A stretch of 64,000 bases of DNA. It comes from Gordonia malaquae NBRC 108250 (GTDB taxonomy: Bacteria; Actinomycetota; Actinomycetes; Mycobacteriales; Mycobacteriaceae). Location of the stretch: contig NZ_BAOP01000007.1 in the NCBI RefSeq assembly GCF_000344135.1, positions 1-64,000 on the forward strand, written 5' to 3'. Below the pieces are notes generated by a model. It was not told the DNA's origin and did not search any database. It was given only the letters and a program-made list of their open reading frames with translations. A program made the translations under genes and the position numbers. Shown here piece by piece: positions 52,110-61,317 of this stretch (positions are counted from its first letter, which is position 1; every line of letters begins with the position of its first letter).

Positions 52110-53423
52110 TCATTCTCCTTCTCGATCGGTTCTCGACTCGGTTCGAGTCGTGGTCATCGGGTCGGCCGCCGAGTCGCCGGGGCGGTCCAGGTCGTCGCAC
52201 GGGTCGCGGTGCGCATGTCCGAAAGGGGACGGCAACGCAGCGAGGAAGCCCGGGCCGCGCGCCATCTCGTCGTCGGTGACGAGGGCTGCGGACAGCGTGC
52301 GGACGACGGTGTCGGGATCGGCGCGGTGGCAGAGCACCGTCAATGACGTGTGCCGGTCGCCGTACTCCGGGTCCCAACGGAGAGCGGCCAGCGCGCGGTG
52401 CTCGGGCGCAACGCGCGCCGAGTCGTCGGCGCATGCGATCCACGTTCCGACGTGCCGGATCCCGAGTGCCCCTCCTGCCGAGTCCACCCACATGACGTCG
52501 TCCGGGTCCGACGCGAGCCACAGTCGGCCTCGTGCTGTGACGACTCCGTCCAACAGGACGTCTAGCGCGTCGTGCAGTCGGGTCGGGTGGAACGGTCGGT
52601 CTGCCTCGAACGGCACCAGTGCGACCCCGCAGTCCGAGTCGAGTTCCGGGCTGCCTGCGAGCAGTGGGTCGAACGGGTGAGTCGGACGTCCTCGGGGCGA
52701 CTCCGGCTGCGCCGTGCTGATCGACGATTCGACGATGTCCCGGGTCAACGACTGCTGACTGTTGAGAGTCCGCATACCGGCCGCCGGTGCCAGCCGGAGC
52801 AGTGTCGCGTGCAGGCGGGCGAGGTCGTATGCGCTGTCTGAGCTGTCCGCATTGTCGACGATGATCGCGTCGGCGAAGCGAGTCTGTCCCACGGTCACCT
52901 GGGCGATGGTGCGCTCGTCCTCAGACGCGACGAGGTCGGACTCGTGCAGCGTCAGGTCGCCGGTCGCATCGGCGAGCCAGGTCGGTGCGTCGATCCCGCA
53001 CACGGTCGCCACGACCTCGACGTCGGTCCCAGCGGGGGCGGGAGCGATTCCGCGAGCCTCGACGATCGTGTGCCGGATCTCGACACTCAGCGTCTCGGGT
53101 TCGATGGCGGGATCGAGAAGGACCACGATCCGTTCCACATCAGGATCGCGGTGCAGCGTCCTGAGCATCGGCAACAGGTCGAGCCGCAGAGTGCACGACA
53201 CGCAGCCGTGTTCGAGTTCTATGTCGTCGATCATCAGGCTGTCGACGCCGTCTGGCGCCATCCGATGTTCGATCCGCGTGACGCGTCCAGTGGCGACGTC
53301 GCGGAGATCGTGAGAGACGACGGTGGTGCCCGGTCTCAGCAGGGTGTACGCGATACGAGCATTCGTCGTTCGGTGCAGGCCGGTCACCAGCGTCACCGGG
53401 GTGCGCTGCAGTGCGTCTGCCAT
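52110..53423 (-). CDS. CobW/COG0523-like protein with a degenerate P-loop
   Basis: The 437-aa protein is close in layout to mycobacterial Rv0106. The metal-binding [20 protein letters not shown] (about 75) and the C-terminal CobW domain ([40 protein letters not shown]) are present. In place of the GxxxxGKT P-loop it reads [12 protein letters not shown], so the lysine is missing and GTP hydrolysis is doubtful. Context (L31 type B, Zur-like site) points to zinc handling in starvation. GAGGAG precedes ATG 53423. Confidence 0.85.
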   Translation of the reverse strand: MADALQRTPVTLVTGLHRTTNARIAYTLLRPGTTVVSHDLRDVATGRVTRIEHRMAPDGVDSLMIDDIELEHGCVSCTLRLDLLPMLRTLHRDPDVERIVVLLDPAIEPETLSVEIRHTIVEARGIAPAPAGTDVEVVATVCGIDAPTWLADATGDLTLHESDLVASEDERTIAQVTVGQTRFADAIIVDNADSSDSAYDLARLHATLLRLAPAAGMRTLNSQQSLTRDIVESSISTAQPESPRGRPTHPFDPLLAGSPELDSDCGVALVPFEADRPFHPTRLHDALDVLLDGVVTARGRLWLASDPDDVMWVDSAGGALGIRHVGTWIACADDSARVAPEHRALAALRWDPEYGDRHTSLTVLCHRADPDTVVRTLSAALVTDDEMARGPGFLAALPSPFGHAHRDPCDDLDRPGDSAADPMTTTRTESRTDREGE

Positions 53424-53441
53424 GTGGCTCCTCCTCACGTG

Positions 53442-53464
53442 TTAATGAACACGATTTCCATTTG
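53442..53464. promoter_or_regulatory. Zur box 1 (cobW/rpmE2 side)
   Basis: The site contains AATGAACACGATTTCCATT (53444-53462), close to the mycobacterial Zur palindrome with AATGA...TCATT arms. It lies 20 bases upstream of the cobW-like ATG. Confidence 0.75.
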
Positions 53465-53495
53465 TTTCATTCCGACTGTAGCCTCGCTCCTGGTG

Positions 53496-53517
53496 TTAAT
53501 GCGAATCATTACCAATA
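53496..53517. promoter_or_regulatory. Zur box 2 (rpmB2 operon side)
   Basis: TTAATGCGAATCATTACCAA has the AATG...AATCATT arms of a Zur site and lies just before the rpmB2 ribosome-binding site. Each divergent unit thus has its own box. Confidence 0.72.
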
Positions 53518-53530
53518 AGAAGGAGTGAAT

Positions 53531-53767
53531 GTGTCGGCCGTATGTCAGGTCACGGGTAAGGTCCCGGGCTTCGGGAAGCAGGTGTCGCACTCGCATCGTC
53601 GGACGTCGCGCCAGTGGCGACCGAACGTGCAGCGCAAGACCTACTGGGTTCCTTCGCTGGGGCGCCGGGTGACGCTCCGGGTCAGCACGACGGGGATCAA
53701 GATCATCGACCGAGACGGCATCGACGCCGTCGTCGGGCGCATCGCTGCTGCGGGGAGGCTTCGATGA
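53531..53767 (+). CDS. rpmB2: Ribosomal protein L28 (zinc-free paralog)
   Basis: The 78-aa L28 ([40 protein letters not shown]) lacks the CxxC pairs of zinc-binding L28. GTG 53531 follows AAGGAG at 53520-53525. First gene of a four-gene operon with stepwise 4-base or 1-base overlaps. Zinc repression via Zur is inferred from the box upstream. Confidence 0.92.
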   Translation: MSAVCQVTGKVPGFGKQVSHSHRRTSRQWRPNVQRKTYWVPSLGRRVTLRVSTTGIKIIDRDGIDAVVGRIAAAGRLR

Positions 53768-53931
53768 GTCGCGCTACCGACCTTCGTCCGATCGTCAAAC
53801 TCACGTCGTCCGCCGGTACCGGATACACCTACGTCACCCGCAAGAATCGCCGGAACAATCCCGACCGTCTCACGCTGCGGAAGTACGACCCGATCGTGAA
53901 ACGGCACGTCGAGTTCAAGGAGAGCCGCTGA
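53764..53931 (+). CDS. rpmG2: Ribosomal protein L33 (zinc-free paralog)
   Basis: The 55-aa L33 ([38 protein letters not shown]) has no cysteines, unlike the zinc-binding form. ATG overlaps the rpmB2 stop (ATGA) and its own stop overlaps the rpsN2 start (TGATG). Confidence 0.93.
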   Translation: MSRATDLRPIVKLTSSAGTGYTYVTRKNRRNNPDRLTLRKYDPIVKRHVEFKESR

Positions 53932-54236
53932 TGGCGAAGAAGTCGAAGATCGTCAAAGAGCAACGGCGAAGGGTGATCGTCGAGCGGTATGCGGCCCGGC
54001 GCGCCGAGCTGAAAGCGCTGATGGCAGACGCCGCAGCGTCGACAGAGGAGAAGGAGTCCGCACGCGCCGAACTCGCGCGTCAGCCGCGCGATGCCAGTGC
54101 CACTCGGCTGCGGAACCGCGACGCCGTCGACGGGAGGCCGCGCGGCTACATCGGCAAGGCGGGCATCTCGCGGGTCCGGTTCCGCGAGATGGCGCACCGC
54201 GGTGAACTCCCCGGAATCAGGAAGGCGAGCTGGTGA
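53931..54236 (+). CDS. rpsN2: Ribosomal protein S14 (zinc-free paralog)
   Basis: The 101-aa S14 is the long cysteine-free form ([60 protein letters not shown]). It would replace the short zinc-binding S14 in zinc starvation. It overlaps both neighbours. Confidence 0.94.
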   Translation: MAKKSKIVKEQRRRVIVERYAARRAELKALMADAAASTEEKESARAELARQPRDASATRLRNRDAVDGRPRGYIGKAGISRVRFREMAHRGELPGIRKASW

Positions 54237-54460
54237 AGACCAGGACCACTCCGAAGTCGATCAAGGCCCGGCGCAGAGCCGACCCCCGATTGACGTTCGA
54301 CTACAAAGACACCGAAACGCTCAGGCGCTTCCTCAACGACCGCGGACGGATCCGGCGTCGCGATGTCACGGGATTGTCTCCACAGCAGCAGAGGCAACTC
54401 GCGACAGCGGTCCGGAATGCGCGCGAGATGGCGCTGCTTCCGTTCGGTCGCGCGCTCTAA
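54233..54460 (+). CDS. rpsR2: Ribosomal protein S18 (zinc-free paralog)
   Basis: The 75-aa S18 ([50 protein letters not shown]) lacks the N-terminal cysteines of the zinc-type S18. GTG overlaps the rpsN2 stop (GTGA). It is the last gene of the operon and its end overlaps the convergent fadD17 by 4 bases, so there is no room for a terminator. Confidence 0.93.
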   Translation: MKTRTTPKSIKARRRADPRLTFDYKDTETLRRFLNDRGRIRRRDVTGLSPQQQRQLATAVRNAREMALLPFGRAL

Positions 54461-55956
54461 ACGACCCAGGAGGGAGCGCCGAGCGAGGCGGTGAGCGCGG
54501 CGCGTGCGGTCTTGAACGTCGCGGTCTCGGGAAGCGCCTCCACCAACCAGACACGGGTGGGACGCTGTTTCGGTCCGAGATCGGACTGGGCGTCGAGGAA
54601 CTCGTCCAGTGCCGGACGGTCGAGTCCCGGCGCGACCAGCACCGCGCCGACTGCGTCGCCGATCTCGGTCGGGACGCCGACGACCACCACCTCTCGGATT
54701 GCGGGATGCCGGCGCAGCACAGTCTCGATGGGACGAGTTCCGAGGTTCTCGCCGTCCACCCGCAGCCAGTCGCCGATGCGGCCGGCGAAGTGCACAAACC
54801 CGCCGTCGTCGACCCATCCGAGGTCTCCGGTTCGGTACATCCCGCCGCGGAGACGTTCGTCGGTCGCGGCTTGGTCGCCGTAGTAGCCGTCGAACAGTCC
54901 GGGGCCGGAGGTGTTGACGATCTCCCCGACCACACCGGGCGGCACTGCTTCGCCGGTGTCGGGATCCACGATCGCGTTCGGCGCGACCAGCGGACCGAGC
55001 GCATCGTTCGGAGTCTCGGGGGTCCGGGAGATCGAGACGCCGCCCTCGGTGGAACCGAACCCGTCGATCACCCGTGCGCCGAAGCGGCGATCGAACTCGG
55101 CGCGGTCGGACGCCGACGCCTCGTTGCCGTACATGATGCGCAGCGGCACGTCGTGGTCGTCGGGACGTTCCTCGGTCGCGAGGATGTAGTGGAGCGGTTT
55201 GCCGACGTAGTTCGCGTAGGTGACGCCGTAGCGGCGCACGTCGTCGCCGAACCCTCGGGCCGAGAAACTCCGCCGGATCGCGATCGACGCGCCGCCCGCG
55301 GCGGCGACCGACCAGCCCGCGATCAGCGCGTTGGAATGGAACATGGGCATCGCGAGGTAGGCGACATCCGACGGCCCGATGCCGAACCGATCGGCGAGCA
55401 TCGCCCCGGCCGCGGCGAACTTGCGCTGACTGCACCTGACAGCCTTCGGATCGCCGGTCGTTCCGGAGGTGAAGATGAGCATCACCAGGTCGTCGGGCGA
55501 GGTGCGTGCGGGAACGAAATCCGCCCCCGACGTCGCGACGAGGTCGGACCACTCGGGAGAGTCGACGTTGATCACCCTCATTCCGGGCGCGGGGTCGAAC
55601 AGGTCCGATGATGCCGAGTCGACGAGGACCAACTGGCAGTCGGACCGGACCGCATCCGCCGTCAGCGCGGCGCCGCGGCGCGTCGAATTGAGTCCGACCA
55701 GCACGAACCCGCCGAGCGCAGCCGCCGCGAAGAGGCTGGAGAACTCGGCAGAGTTCGGCAGGAGGATGCCGACGTGAGTCGGCTTCGACGAATCGAGCAT
55801 CGACCGCACGGCCGCCGCTCGACGCCGGGCGTCGAGCAGATGATCCCGCCACGAGGTGAACTGGCCCTCGAACCAGACGCCGCGGTCGTCGACCTCGGCC
55901 AGCGGTTCGAGGAGTTCGCCGATGGTGCGTGGATCAGTGACGGCCGGACCGGTCAT
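54457..55956 (-). CDS. fadD17: FadD17, sterol side-chain acyl-CoA ligase
   Basis: The 499-aa ligase matches Rv3506: [120 protein letters not shown]. FadD17 is reported to activate shorter side-chain steroid acids such as C24 acids. The C-terminal adenylation lysine lies in [13 protein letters not shown]. It overlaps fadE27 by 4 bases (ATGA) in the fadE26-fadE27-fadD17 operon. Confidence 0.92.
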   Translation of the reverse strand: MTGPAVTDPRTIGELLEPLAEVDDRGVWFEGQFTSWRDHLLDARRRAAAVRSMLDSSKPTHVGILLPNSAEFSSLFAAAALGGFVLVGLNSTRRGAALTADAVRSDCQLVLVDSASSDLFDPAPGMRVINVDSPEWSDLVATSGADFVPARTSPDDLVMLIFTSGTTGDPKAVRCSQRKFAAAGAMLADRFGIGPSDVAYLAMPMFHSNALIAGWSVAAAGGASIAIRRSFSARGFGDDVRRYGVTYANYVGKPLHYILATEERPDDHDVPLRIMYGNEASASDRAEFDRRFGARVIDGFGSTEGGVSISRTPETPNDALGPLVAPNAIVDPDTGEAVPPGVVGEIVNTSGPGLFDGYYGDQAATDERLRGGMYRTGDLGWVDDGGFVHFAGRIGDWLRVDGENLGTRPIETVLRRHPAIREVVVVGVPTEIGDAVGAVLVAPGLDRPALDEFLDAQSDLGPKQRPTRVWLVEALPETATFKTARAALTASLGAPSWVV

Positions 55957-57056
55957 CGTGACGCCAGAGCTCCGCCCAGTTCGGCGAGGACGACGGGCGC
56001 TGAGCCGTAGGTGAACTCGTTCTGCTTGGCGCGAAGGAAGAAGCGGTGCACCGGATGCGAGGTGTCGAGGCCGACGCCGCCGTGCACGTGCACCGTGGTG
56101 TGGGCGACGCGGTGGCCGGCCTCAGCAGTCCAGAACGCGGCCGTACCGACGGCATCCGATGCCGCGGCCGCGTCGGCGTCGTCCGAACCGGACAGCAGCC
56201 AAGCGGCCTGCGCTACGGTCAGTGCCAGTGCCTGCGCATCGATGTAGTCGTCGGCAAGACGCTGCGCGACCGCCTGGAACGAGCCGATCTTGCGGCCGAA
56301 CTGCTCGCGGTCGCGGGCGTATTCGGCCGTTGCATCGAGCGCACCTGCGACAACACCTGCCTGATCCGCGGCCACGCCGAGACGCAGCAGATCGCGCGCC
56401 AGTTCGGCGGTGGCGGCGCCGCCGTCGAGGACAACGGCCTCGGCTGAGGCGAACGTGACGGTGAACGTCGGAGCAAGGCCAGTCGAGCGGACTTCGACGA
56501 GGTCCACACCGTCACCGGCGGTCACGACTGCGGCGACCGGACCGTCGACGCCCGCTGCGATGACGAGGAACGCGTCGGCGGCCGACGCGAACGGCACGTT
56601 CACCTTGACGCCGGACACCCGGCCGTCGGTGATCGTTGTCGCCGGTGCGAGCAGGTCGTAGTTGAGGTCCTCTTCGACAGCCGCGGTCAGCACCGCGTCG
56701 CCGGAGGCCGCACGCACCAACAACTCGGTCAGCTCGGCCGGGCCGTGTGCGTCGATCAGCGGAACCGCGGCGACGGCGTGCTGCGGATAGGGCACGCGCG
56801 CCAGCGCCCGACCGAGTGCGGTCGCGACCGCGGTGGTCTCCAGCGTGGTCAGGTCAGCTGCGGCATCGCCGGCGGTGGCGGACGATGCGGCGAGGCCGAG
56901 CAGGCCCGAGGCCGCGATCTCGCGCCACAGATCACGATCGATCGGGGCGTTGTCCGCCTCGAGCTGCGCGGTCCGTTCCGGCGTGGCGAGGCGGGTGACG
57001 ATGTCTGTGGTGAGGCCGGTCAGATCGCCCGACGCCTCGGTGGGAGTGAAGTCCAT
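55953..57056 (-). CDS. fadE27: FadE27 (ChsE5), acyl-CoA dehydrogenase subunit
   Basis: The 367-aa ACAD subunit forms a heterotetramer with FadE26 that dehydrogenates the C27 (and shorter) steroid side-chain CoA in Mycobacterium. Seen are DLWREIAASGLLGLAASSAT, GVVAGALDATAEYARDREQF, GRKIGSFQAVAQRLADDYID and THTTVHVHGGVGL-like VAHTTVHVHGGVGLDTSHPV. No catalytic glutamate is seen in the usual position, in line with a partner that lacks the base. AAGGAG precedes ATG 57056. Confidence 0.92.
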   Translation of the reverse strand: MDFTPTEASGDLTGLTTDIVTRLATPERTAQLEADNAPIDRDLWREIAASGLLGLAASSATAGDAAADLTTLETTAVATALGRALARVPYPQHAVAAVPLIDAHGPAELTELLVRAASGDAVLTAAVEEDLNYDLLAPATTITDGRVSGVKVNVPFASAADAFLVIAAGVDGPVAAVVTAGDGVDLVEVRSTGLAPTFTVTFASAEAVVLDGGAATAELARDLLRLGVAADQAGVVAGALDATAEYARDREQFGRKIGSFQAVAQRLADDYIDAQALALTVAQAAWLLSGSDDADAAAASDAVGTAAFWTAEAGHRVAHTTVHVHGGVGLDTSHPVHRFFLRAKQNEFTYGSAPVVLAELGGALASR

Positions 57057-57089
57057 GGAGTGCTCCTTGGTCGAGGGGAAGTTCGGGGG

Positions 57090-58274
57090 TCAGCGCCGGG
57101 CCGGGGGCAGCTTCAGTGCGAGCATGCCGATGATGTCGCGCTGGATCTCGTTGGTTCCGCCGCCGAAGGTGAGGATCAGCGAGGTACGGGCGAACCGCTC
57201 GAGGCGACCCTGGAGATGCGCGCCCGGTGTGCCTTGCCGCAGCGTTGCCGCGGGCCCGGCGACCTCCATGAGGAGGCGGTAGGCCTCGGTCGCGAACTCG
57301 GTGCCGAACACCTTGGTGGCAGAGGCGTCTGCGGGCGACGGTGACCCGCCGGACGCTGCGATCGATGCGATCTTCCAGTTCACGAGCTTGAGGAACTCCA
57401 CCTTGGCGTGCACGCGGGCGAGATTCGCCTGGACCCACGGGACGTCGATGAGTCGTCCGCCGCCGTAGCTCTGTTCGCGGGCGAATGCGAGCGTCTCGTT
57501 GAACGCCGTCTGAATGGGCGCCGCGCTGCACAGCGCCACGCGCTCATTGTTGAGCTGGTTGGTGACGAGCGACCAGCCGCCGCCCTCCTCGCCGATCAGT
57601 GCGCTGGTGGGCACACGGACATCCTGGTAGTAGGTGGCGCTGGTGTCGACACCCGACATCGTGTGGACCGGTGTGTACGAGAAGCCGTCCGCCGTTGTCG
57701 GCATGATGAGCATCGAGATGCCCTTGTGCTTGGTGGCTTCCGGGTCGGTGCGGCACGCGAGCCAGACGTAGTCGGCGTAGGGGATGAGGCTCGTCCACAT
57801 CTTCTGGCCGTTGATGACGTATTCGTCGCCTTCGCGGACCGCAGTTGTGCGCAACGACGCCAAATCTGTGCCCGCTCCGGGCTCGGAGTATCCGATCGAG
57901 AAGTGCAGATCGCCTGCCGCGATCTTCGGGAGGAAGAAGTCCTTCTGCTCCGGGGTGCCGTAGTGCATGATCGTCGGCGCGACCGAGTTGATCGTCAAGA
58001 ACGGCACCGGTGCGCCTGCGATGGCCGCCTCGTCGGTGAAGATCAACTGATCCATCATCGACCGGTTGGCACCGCCGAACTCGGTCGGCCAACCCAGTGC
58101 GAGCCAGCCGTCGCGGCCCATCTGGCGGACCACGTCGCGGTACGCGTCGCCCTCGCCGAGTTCACCGTCTCCGCCGGTCAGGGCGGCGCGGCGCTCGGTG
58201 GTCATGAGCCCGGTGAAGTAGTTGCGCAGTTCGCGGCGCAACTCCTCCTGCTCGGTGGTGTATGCGATCCGCAT
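57090..58274 (-). CDS. fadE26: FadE26 (ChsE4), acyl-CoA dehydrogenase subunit
   Basis: The 394-aa partner of FadE27 carries the catalytic features: FSIGYSEPGAGTDLASLRTT (about 130), YVINGQKMWTSLIPYADYVW, and the glutamate in NQLNNERVALCSAAP (about 250), the position of the base in this ACAD branch. The C-terminal LTFGGGTNEIQRDIIGMLAL completes the family pattern. It is the first gene of the operon and is divergent from fdxD across a perfect KstR-type box. AGGAGACA precedes the ATG. Confidence 0.93.
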   Translation of the reverse strand: MRIAYTTEQEELRRELRNYFTGLMTTERRAALTGGDGELGEGDAYRDVVRQMGRDGWLALGWPTEFGGANRSMMDQLIFTDEAAIAGAPVPFLTINSVAPTIMHYGTPEQKDFFLPKIAAGDLHFSIGYSEPGAGTDLASLRTTAVREGDEYVINGQKMWTSLIPYADYVWLACRTDPEATKHKGISMLIMPTTADGFSYTPVHTMSGVDTSATYYQDVRVPTSALIGEEGGGWSLVTNQLNNERVALCSAAPIQTAFNETLAFAREQSYGGGRLIDVPWVQANLARVHAKVEFLKLVNWKIASIAASGGSPSPADASATKVFGTEFATEAYRLLMEVAGPAATLRQGTPGAHLQGRLERFARTSLILTFGGGTNEIQRDIIGMLALKLPPARR

Positions 58275-58329
58275 GCGGTGTCTCCTGCGATCTTCCGGCG
58301 CTCGTGGCGTCGGTGTGCTTGGCTACTTC

Positions 58330-58343
58330 TGAAACACGTTCTA
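58330..58343. promoter_or_regulatory. KstR operator between fadE26 and fdxD
   Basis: TGAAACACGTTCTA matches TnnAACnnGTTnnA at all fixed positions. It lies about midway in the 123-base divergent gap. Confidence 0.85.
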
Positions 58344-58397
58344 ACGTGTAATCACCGAGTCCGTCAACCGCCGGGCACGCGACGCGAGGAGGATGCA

Positions 58398-58586
58398 ATG
58401 CGAATCAAGGCCGATTTCGATCTGTGCGAGTCGAACGCCGTCTGCGTCGGGATGGCTCCCGATGTCTTCGAGCTCGACGACAACGACTACCTGGTGATTC
58501 TCAGTGAAGACGTCCCCGACGAGCGGGTAGAGGAGATGCGCCAGGTGGTCGCCTCCTGCCCTCGGTCGGCGCTGTCGATCGAATGA
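58398..58586 (+). CDS. fdxD: FdxD, [3Fe-4S]-type ferredoxin
   Basis: The 62-aa ferredoxin (RIKADFDLCESNAVCVGMAP, DDNDYLVILSEDV, VASCPRSAL) has three cluster cysteines in a C-x5-C...C-P pattern, which suits a [3Fe-4S] cluster. In the sterol cluster it may supply electrons to a P450 such as Cyp125, which is inference from family and location. GAGGAGG precedes ATG 58398. Confidence 0.9.
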   Translation: MRIKADFDLCESNAVCVGMAPDVFELDDNDYLVILSEDVPDERVEEMRQVVASCPRSALSIE

Positions 58587-58638
58587 TCCCCGGCTAGTCC
58601 GGGGCGTTGTACTTTCTTCACTTCTCGACCTGAAGTGT

Positions 58639-58652
58639 TAGAACGTGTTCTA
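58639..58652 (+). promoter_or_regulatory. KstR operator of the hsd4A-mce4 operon
   Basis: TAGAACGTGTTCTA fits TnnAACnnGTTnnA exactly. It lies 59 bases ahead of hsd4A and is the only such box before the mce4 genes, so it likely controls the entire import operon. Confidence 0.87.
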
Positions 58653-58711
58653 ATCTTGTTCGGGTCAGAGACCGAGCGTCGCGGGGCGACGCCGGAGAGT
58701 AGGAGTCCGCC

Positions 58712-59602
58712 GTGGGTAAGTCGCTTGAAGGCAAAGTCGCCGTAGTCACCGGTGCCGGTGCAGGTCTGGGACGTGCGGAGGCGATCGGTCTTGCGGCCGA
58801 CGGCGCCACCGTGATCGTCAACGATCTGGATCGGTCGTTGCAGGCCAGCGACGTCTTCGACGTCATCTCCTCGGCGGGCGGCAAGGCCGTACCGGTGGCG
58901 GGCGACATCTCCGACGCCGCGACCGCGCGCGAGATCATGCGCACCGCCACCGAAGACCTCGGCGGCCTCGACATCGTCATGAGCAATGCGGGCATCACCC
59001 GCGACACCATGCTCTTCAACATGAGCGACGACGAGTGGGATCTCGTGGTCAACGTGCATCTGCGCGGCCACTTCCTGCTCAACCGCAACGCCGCGGCGCA
59101 CTGGCGCGCAGCATCGAAGGCCGCAGGTCAACCTGTGTACGGCCGCCTCATCAACACGTCGTCGGAAGCCGGACTGCTCGGCCCCGCAGGCCAGGCGAAC
59201 TACGCCGCCGCCAAGGCCGGCATCACCGCGCTGACACTGTCGGCGTCCCGTGCGTTGTCCCGGTACGGGGTCACAGCGAATGCGATCTGCCCTCGTGCAC
59301 GCACCGCGATGACTGCCGACGTCTTCGGCGACGCTCCGGAGGGCACCGTCGATCCGCTGTCTCCCGACCACGTCGTGACCCTGGTTCGCTACCTCGCGAG
59401 CCCCGCGTCGGCGGCGGTCAACGGCCAGGTGTTCGTCGTCTACGGCCCGAAGGTCACGCTGATGGCGGCACCGCGCATTCGAGAGGTGTTCGAGGCCGAC
59501 GGAGACGACTGGACTGTAGACGCACTGTCCGGTTCACTGTCCGAGTACTTCTCGCTACCGACGAGTAGTGGTTCGTTCTCGGCGTCGGACTTGACCGGCT
59601 GA
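58712..59602 (+). CDS. hsd4A: Hsd4A (ChsB1), steroid hydroxyacyl-CoA dehydrogenase
   Basis: The 296-aa SDR matches Rv3502c: GKVAVVTGAGAGLGRAEAIG, SNAGITRDTMLFNMSDDEWD, VHLRGHFLLNRNAAAHWRAA and the catalytic Tyr-Lys in GQANYAAAKAGITALTLS. It oxidises the side-chain hydroxyacyl-CoA formed by EchA19 and has been linked to 17-beta-hydroxysteroid activity. GTG 58712 follows AGGAG. It opens the mce4 operon, with yrbE4A 94 bases later. Confidence 0.9.
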   Translation: MGKSLEGKVAVVTGAGAGLGRAEAIGLAADGATVIVNDLDRSLQASDVFDVISSAGGKAVPVAGDISDAATAREIMRTATEDLGGLDIVMSNAGITRDTMLFNMSDDEWDLVVNVHLRGHFLLNRNAAAHWRAASKAAGQPVYGRLINTSSEAGLLGPAGQANYAAAKAGITALTLSASRALSRYGVTANAICPRARTAMTADVFGDAPEGTVDPLSPDHVVTLVRYLASPASAAVNGQVFVVYGPKVTLMAAPRIREVFEADGDDWTVDALSGSLSEYFSLPTSSGSFSASDLTG

Positions 59603-59696
59603 AACGAAGTACGCGTCAACAGGAACTATGTCGATTAGTGGCACAGACGTGCCCGGTACGCGTGTTAGATTGCGTGCACAAGTGGGAGGAGGGGAC

Positions 59697-60461
59697 TTGC
59701 TCACCAAGCTTGCTGCCCCGATGAACGGTGTGGGGGACTTCGTCGCACTGGGTGTCGAATCAGCCAGGGAGCTGTTCCGTCGTCCCTTTCAGTGGCGCGA
59801 GACGATAGAGCAGTCGTGGGCCATCGCCCGCGTCTCCCTCGTCCCGACGCTGCTCGTCGCGATTCCGTTCACCGTTCTCGTCAGTTTCACATTGAACATC
59901 TTGCTGCGCGAGATCGGTGCGCAGGACCTCTCCGGTGCAGGCGCTGCACTCGGCACGATCACCCAGATCGGTCCGATCGTCACGGTGCTCATCGTCGCAG
60001 GCGCGGGTGCCACGGCGATCTGCGCCGACTTGGGCGCCCGAACCATTCGTGAGGAGATCGACGCGCTGCGAGTGCTCGGCATCAACCCGATCCACCGACT
60101 CGTCGTGCCGCGCGTCATCGCGTCGACAGGCGTCGCACTTCTGCTGAACAGCCTCGTCTGCACCATCGGCATCGCGGGCGGCTTCGTCTTCTCCGTGTAC
60201 TTGCAGGACGTGAACCCGGGAGCGTTCATCGCCAACCTCACCCTGCTGACCGGACTCGGCGAGCTTGTCATCTCGATGATCAAGGCAGCACTGTTCGGGC
60301 TGTTCGCAGGGCTCGTCGGCTGCTACCGCGGACTCAACGTGAAGGGCGGCGCGAAAGGCGTCGGCGACGCCGTGAACGAGACAGTCGTCTACTCCTTCAT
60401 GGCGCTGTTCGTGGTGAACGTGGTCGTGACCGCGGTCGGACTGAAAGCGACGATGGGCTGA
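59697..60461 (+). CDS. yrbE4A: YrbE4A, permease subunit of the Mce4 sterol importer
   Basis: The 254-aa MlaE-like membrane protein has five to six helices (LVPTLLVAIPFTVLVSFTLN, GPIVTVLIVAGAGATAICAD, LLLNSLVCTIGIAGGFVFSV, AALFGLFAGLVGCYRGLNV) and the cytoplasmic EEIDALRVLGINPIHRLVVP motif that contacts the ATPase. TTG 59697 is chosen because GGAGGAGGGG lies directly before it and the length equals mycobacterial YrbE4A. An ATG at 59628 in frame lacks a ribosome site. Confidence 0.93.
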   Translation: MLTKLAAPMNGVGDFVALGVESARELFRRPFQWRETIEQSWAIARVSLVPTLLVAIPFTVLVSFTLNILLREIGAQDLSGAGAALGTITQIGPIVTVLIVAGAGATAICADLGARTIREEIDALRVLGINPIHRLVVPRVIASTGVALLLNSLVCTIGIAGGFVFSVYLQDVNPGAFIANLTLLTGLGELVISMIKAALFGLFAGLVGCYRGLNVKGGAKGVGDAVNETVVYSFMALFVVNVVVTAVGLKATMG

Positions 60462-60462
60462 C

Positions 60463-61314
60463 ATGGTTCTTCCAGGCACAACACGACTTCTCACCGCCCG
60501 CGTCGCACTCAAGCGTGCGGGTGACGACTGGAACAAGATCGGCGACCAGGCTCTCTTCTACTGGGACTCGATCGCGTCCATCCCACGTGCACTCCGTCTG
60601 TACAAGAAGGAGACCCTGCGTCTGATCGCAGAGATCTCCATGGGCACGGGCGCCCTCGCGATGATCGGCGGCACGGTTGTCGTCGTGGGCTTCTTGACGC
60701 TGTTCACCGGCGGCACCATCGCCGTCCAGGGCTACAGCTCGCTCGCCAACATCGGCGTCGAGGCCCTCACCGGCTTCTTCTCCGCATTCATCAACGTCCG
60801 CATCGCGGTCCCGGTGATCGCGGGCATCGCCTTGGCTGCGACCATCGGCGCAGGTGCGACGGCTCAGCTCGGCGCCATGCGCGTGAGCGAGGAGATCGAC
60901 GCCCTCGAGGTCATGGCCATCTCGTCGATCCCGTACCTCGTCAGCACGCGCATCATCGCAGGCCTGGTGGCGATCATCCCGCTGTACTCGTTGGCCGCGC
61001 TCGCGTCGTTCATCGCCAGCCGATTCGCCACCGTGGTGCTGTACGGGCAGTCGTCGGGCGTCTACGACCACTACTTCTCGACGTTCCTCATCCCGTCGGA
61101 CATCCTGTGGTCGTTCGTCCAGGCGATCTGCATGGCCGTCGCCGTGATGCTCATTCACACCTACTACGGCTTCAACGCCTCCGGCGGCCCCGTCGGCGTG
61201 GGCGTCGCCGTCGGCAACGCCGTCCGCGCGTCGCTGGTCGTGGTCGTCGTCATCACCCTCCTCACGTCGCTCGCCATCTACGGCGCCGACGGCAACTTCA
61301 ACCTGGCCGGGTGA
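60463..61314 (+). CDS. yrbE4B: YrbE4B, permease subunit of the Mce4 sterol importer
   Basis: The 283-aa second MlaE-like permease has helices ISMGTGALAMIGGTVVVVGF, RIAVPVIAGIALAATIGAGA, AIIPLYSLAALASFIASRF and AVRASLVVVVVITLLTSLAI. The EEIDALEVMAISSIPYLVST motif matches that of YrbE4A. It pairs with YrbE4A as the membrane core; the MceG ATPase is not encoded here. It starts one base after the yrbE4A stop. Confidence 0.94.
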   Translation: MVLPGTTRLLTARVALKRAGDDWNKIGDQALFYWDSIASIPRALRLYKKETLRLIAEISMGTGALAMIGGTVVVVGFLTLFTGGTIAVQGYSSLANIGVEALTGFFSAFINVRIAVPVIAGIALAATIGAGATAQLGAMRVSEEIDALEVMAISSIPYLVSTRIIAGLVAIIPLYSLAALASFIASRFATVVLYGQSSGVYDHYFSTFLIPSDILWSFVQAICMAVAVMLIHTYYGFNASGGPVGVGVAVGNAVRASLVVVVVITLLTSLAIYGADGNFNLAG

Positions 61315-61317
61315 GAC

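Noticed and set aside
59628..59696. ATG 59628 as the yrbE4A start
   Set aside because: It lacks a ribosome site, whereas TTG 59697 follows GGAGGAGGGG and gives the same length as mycobacterial YrbE4A.
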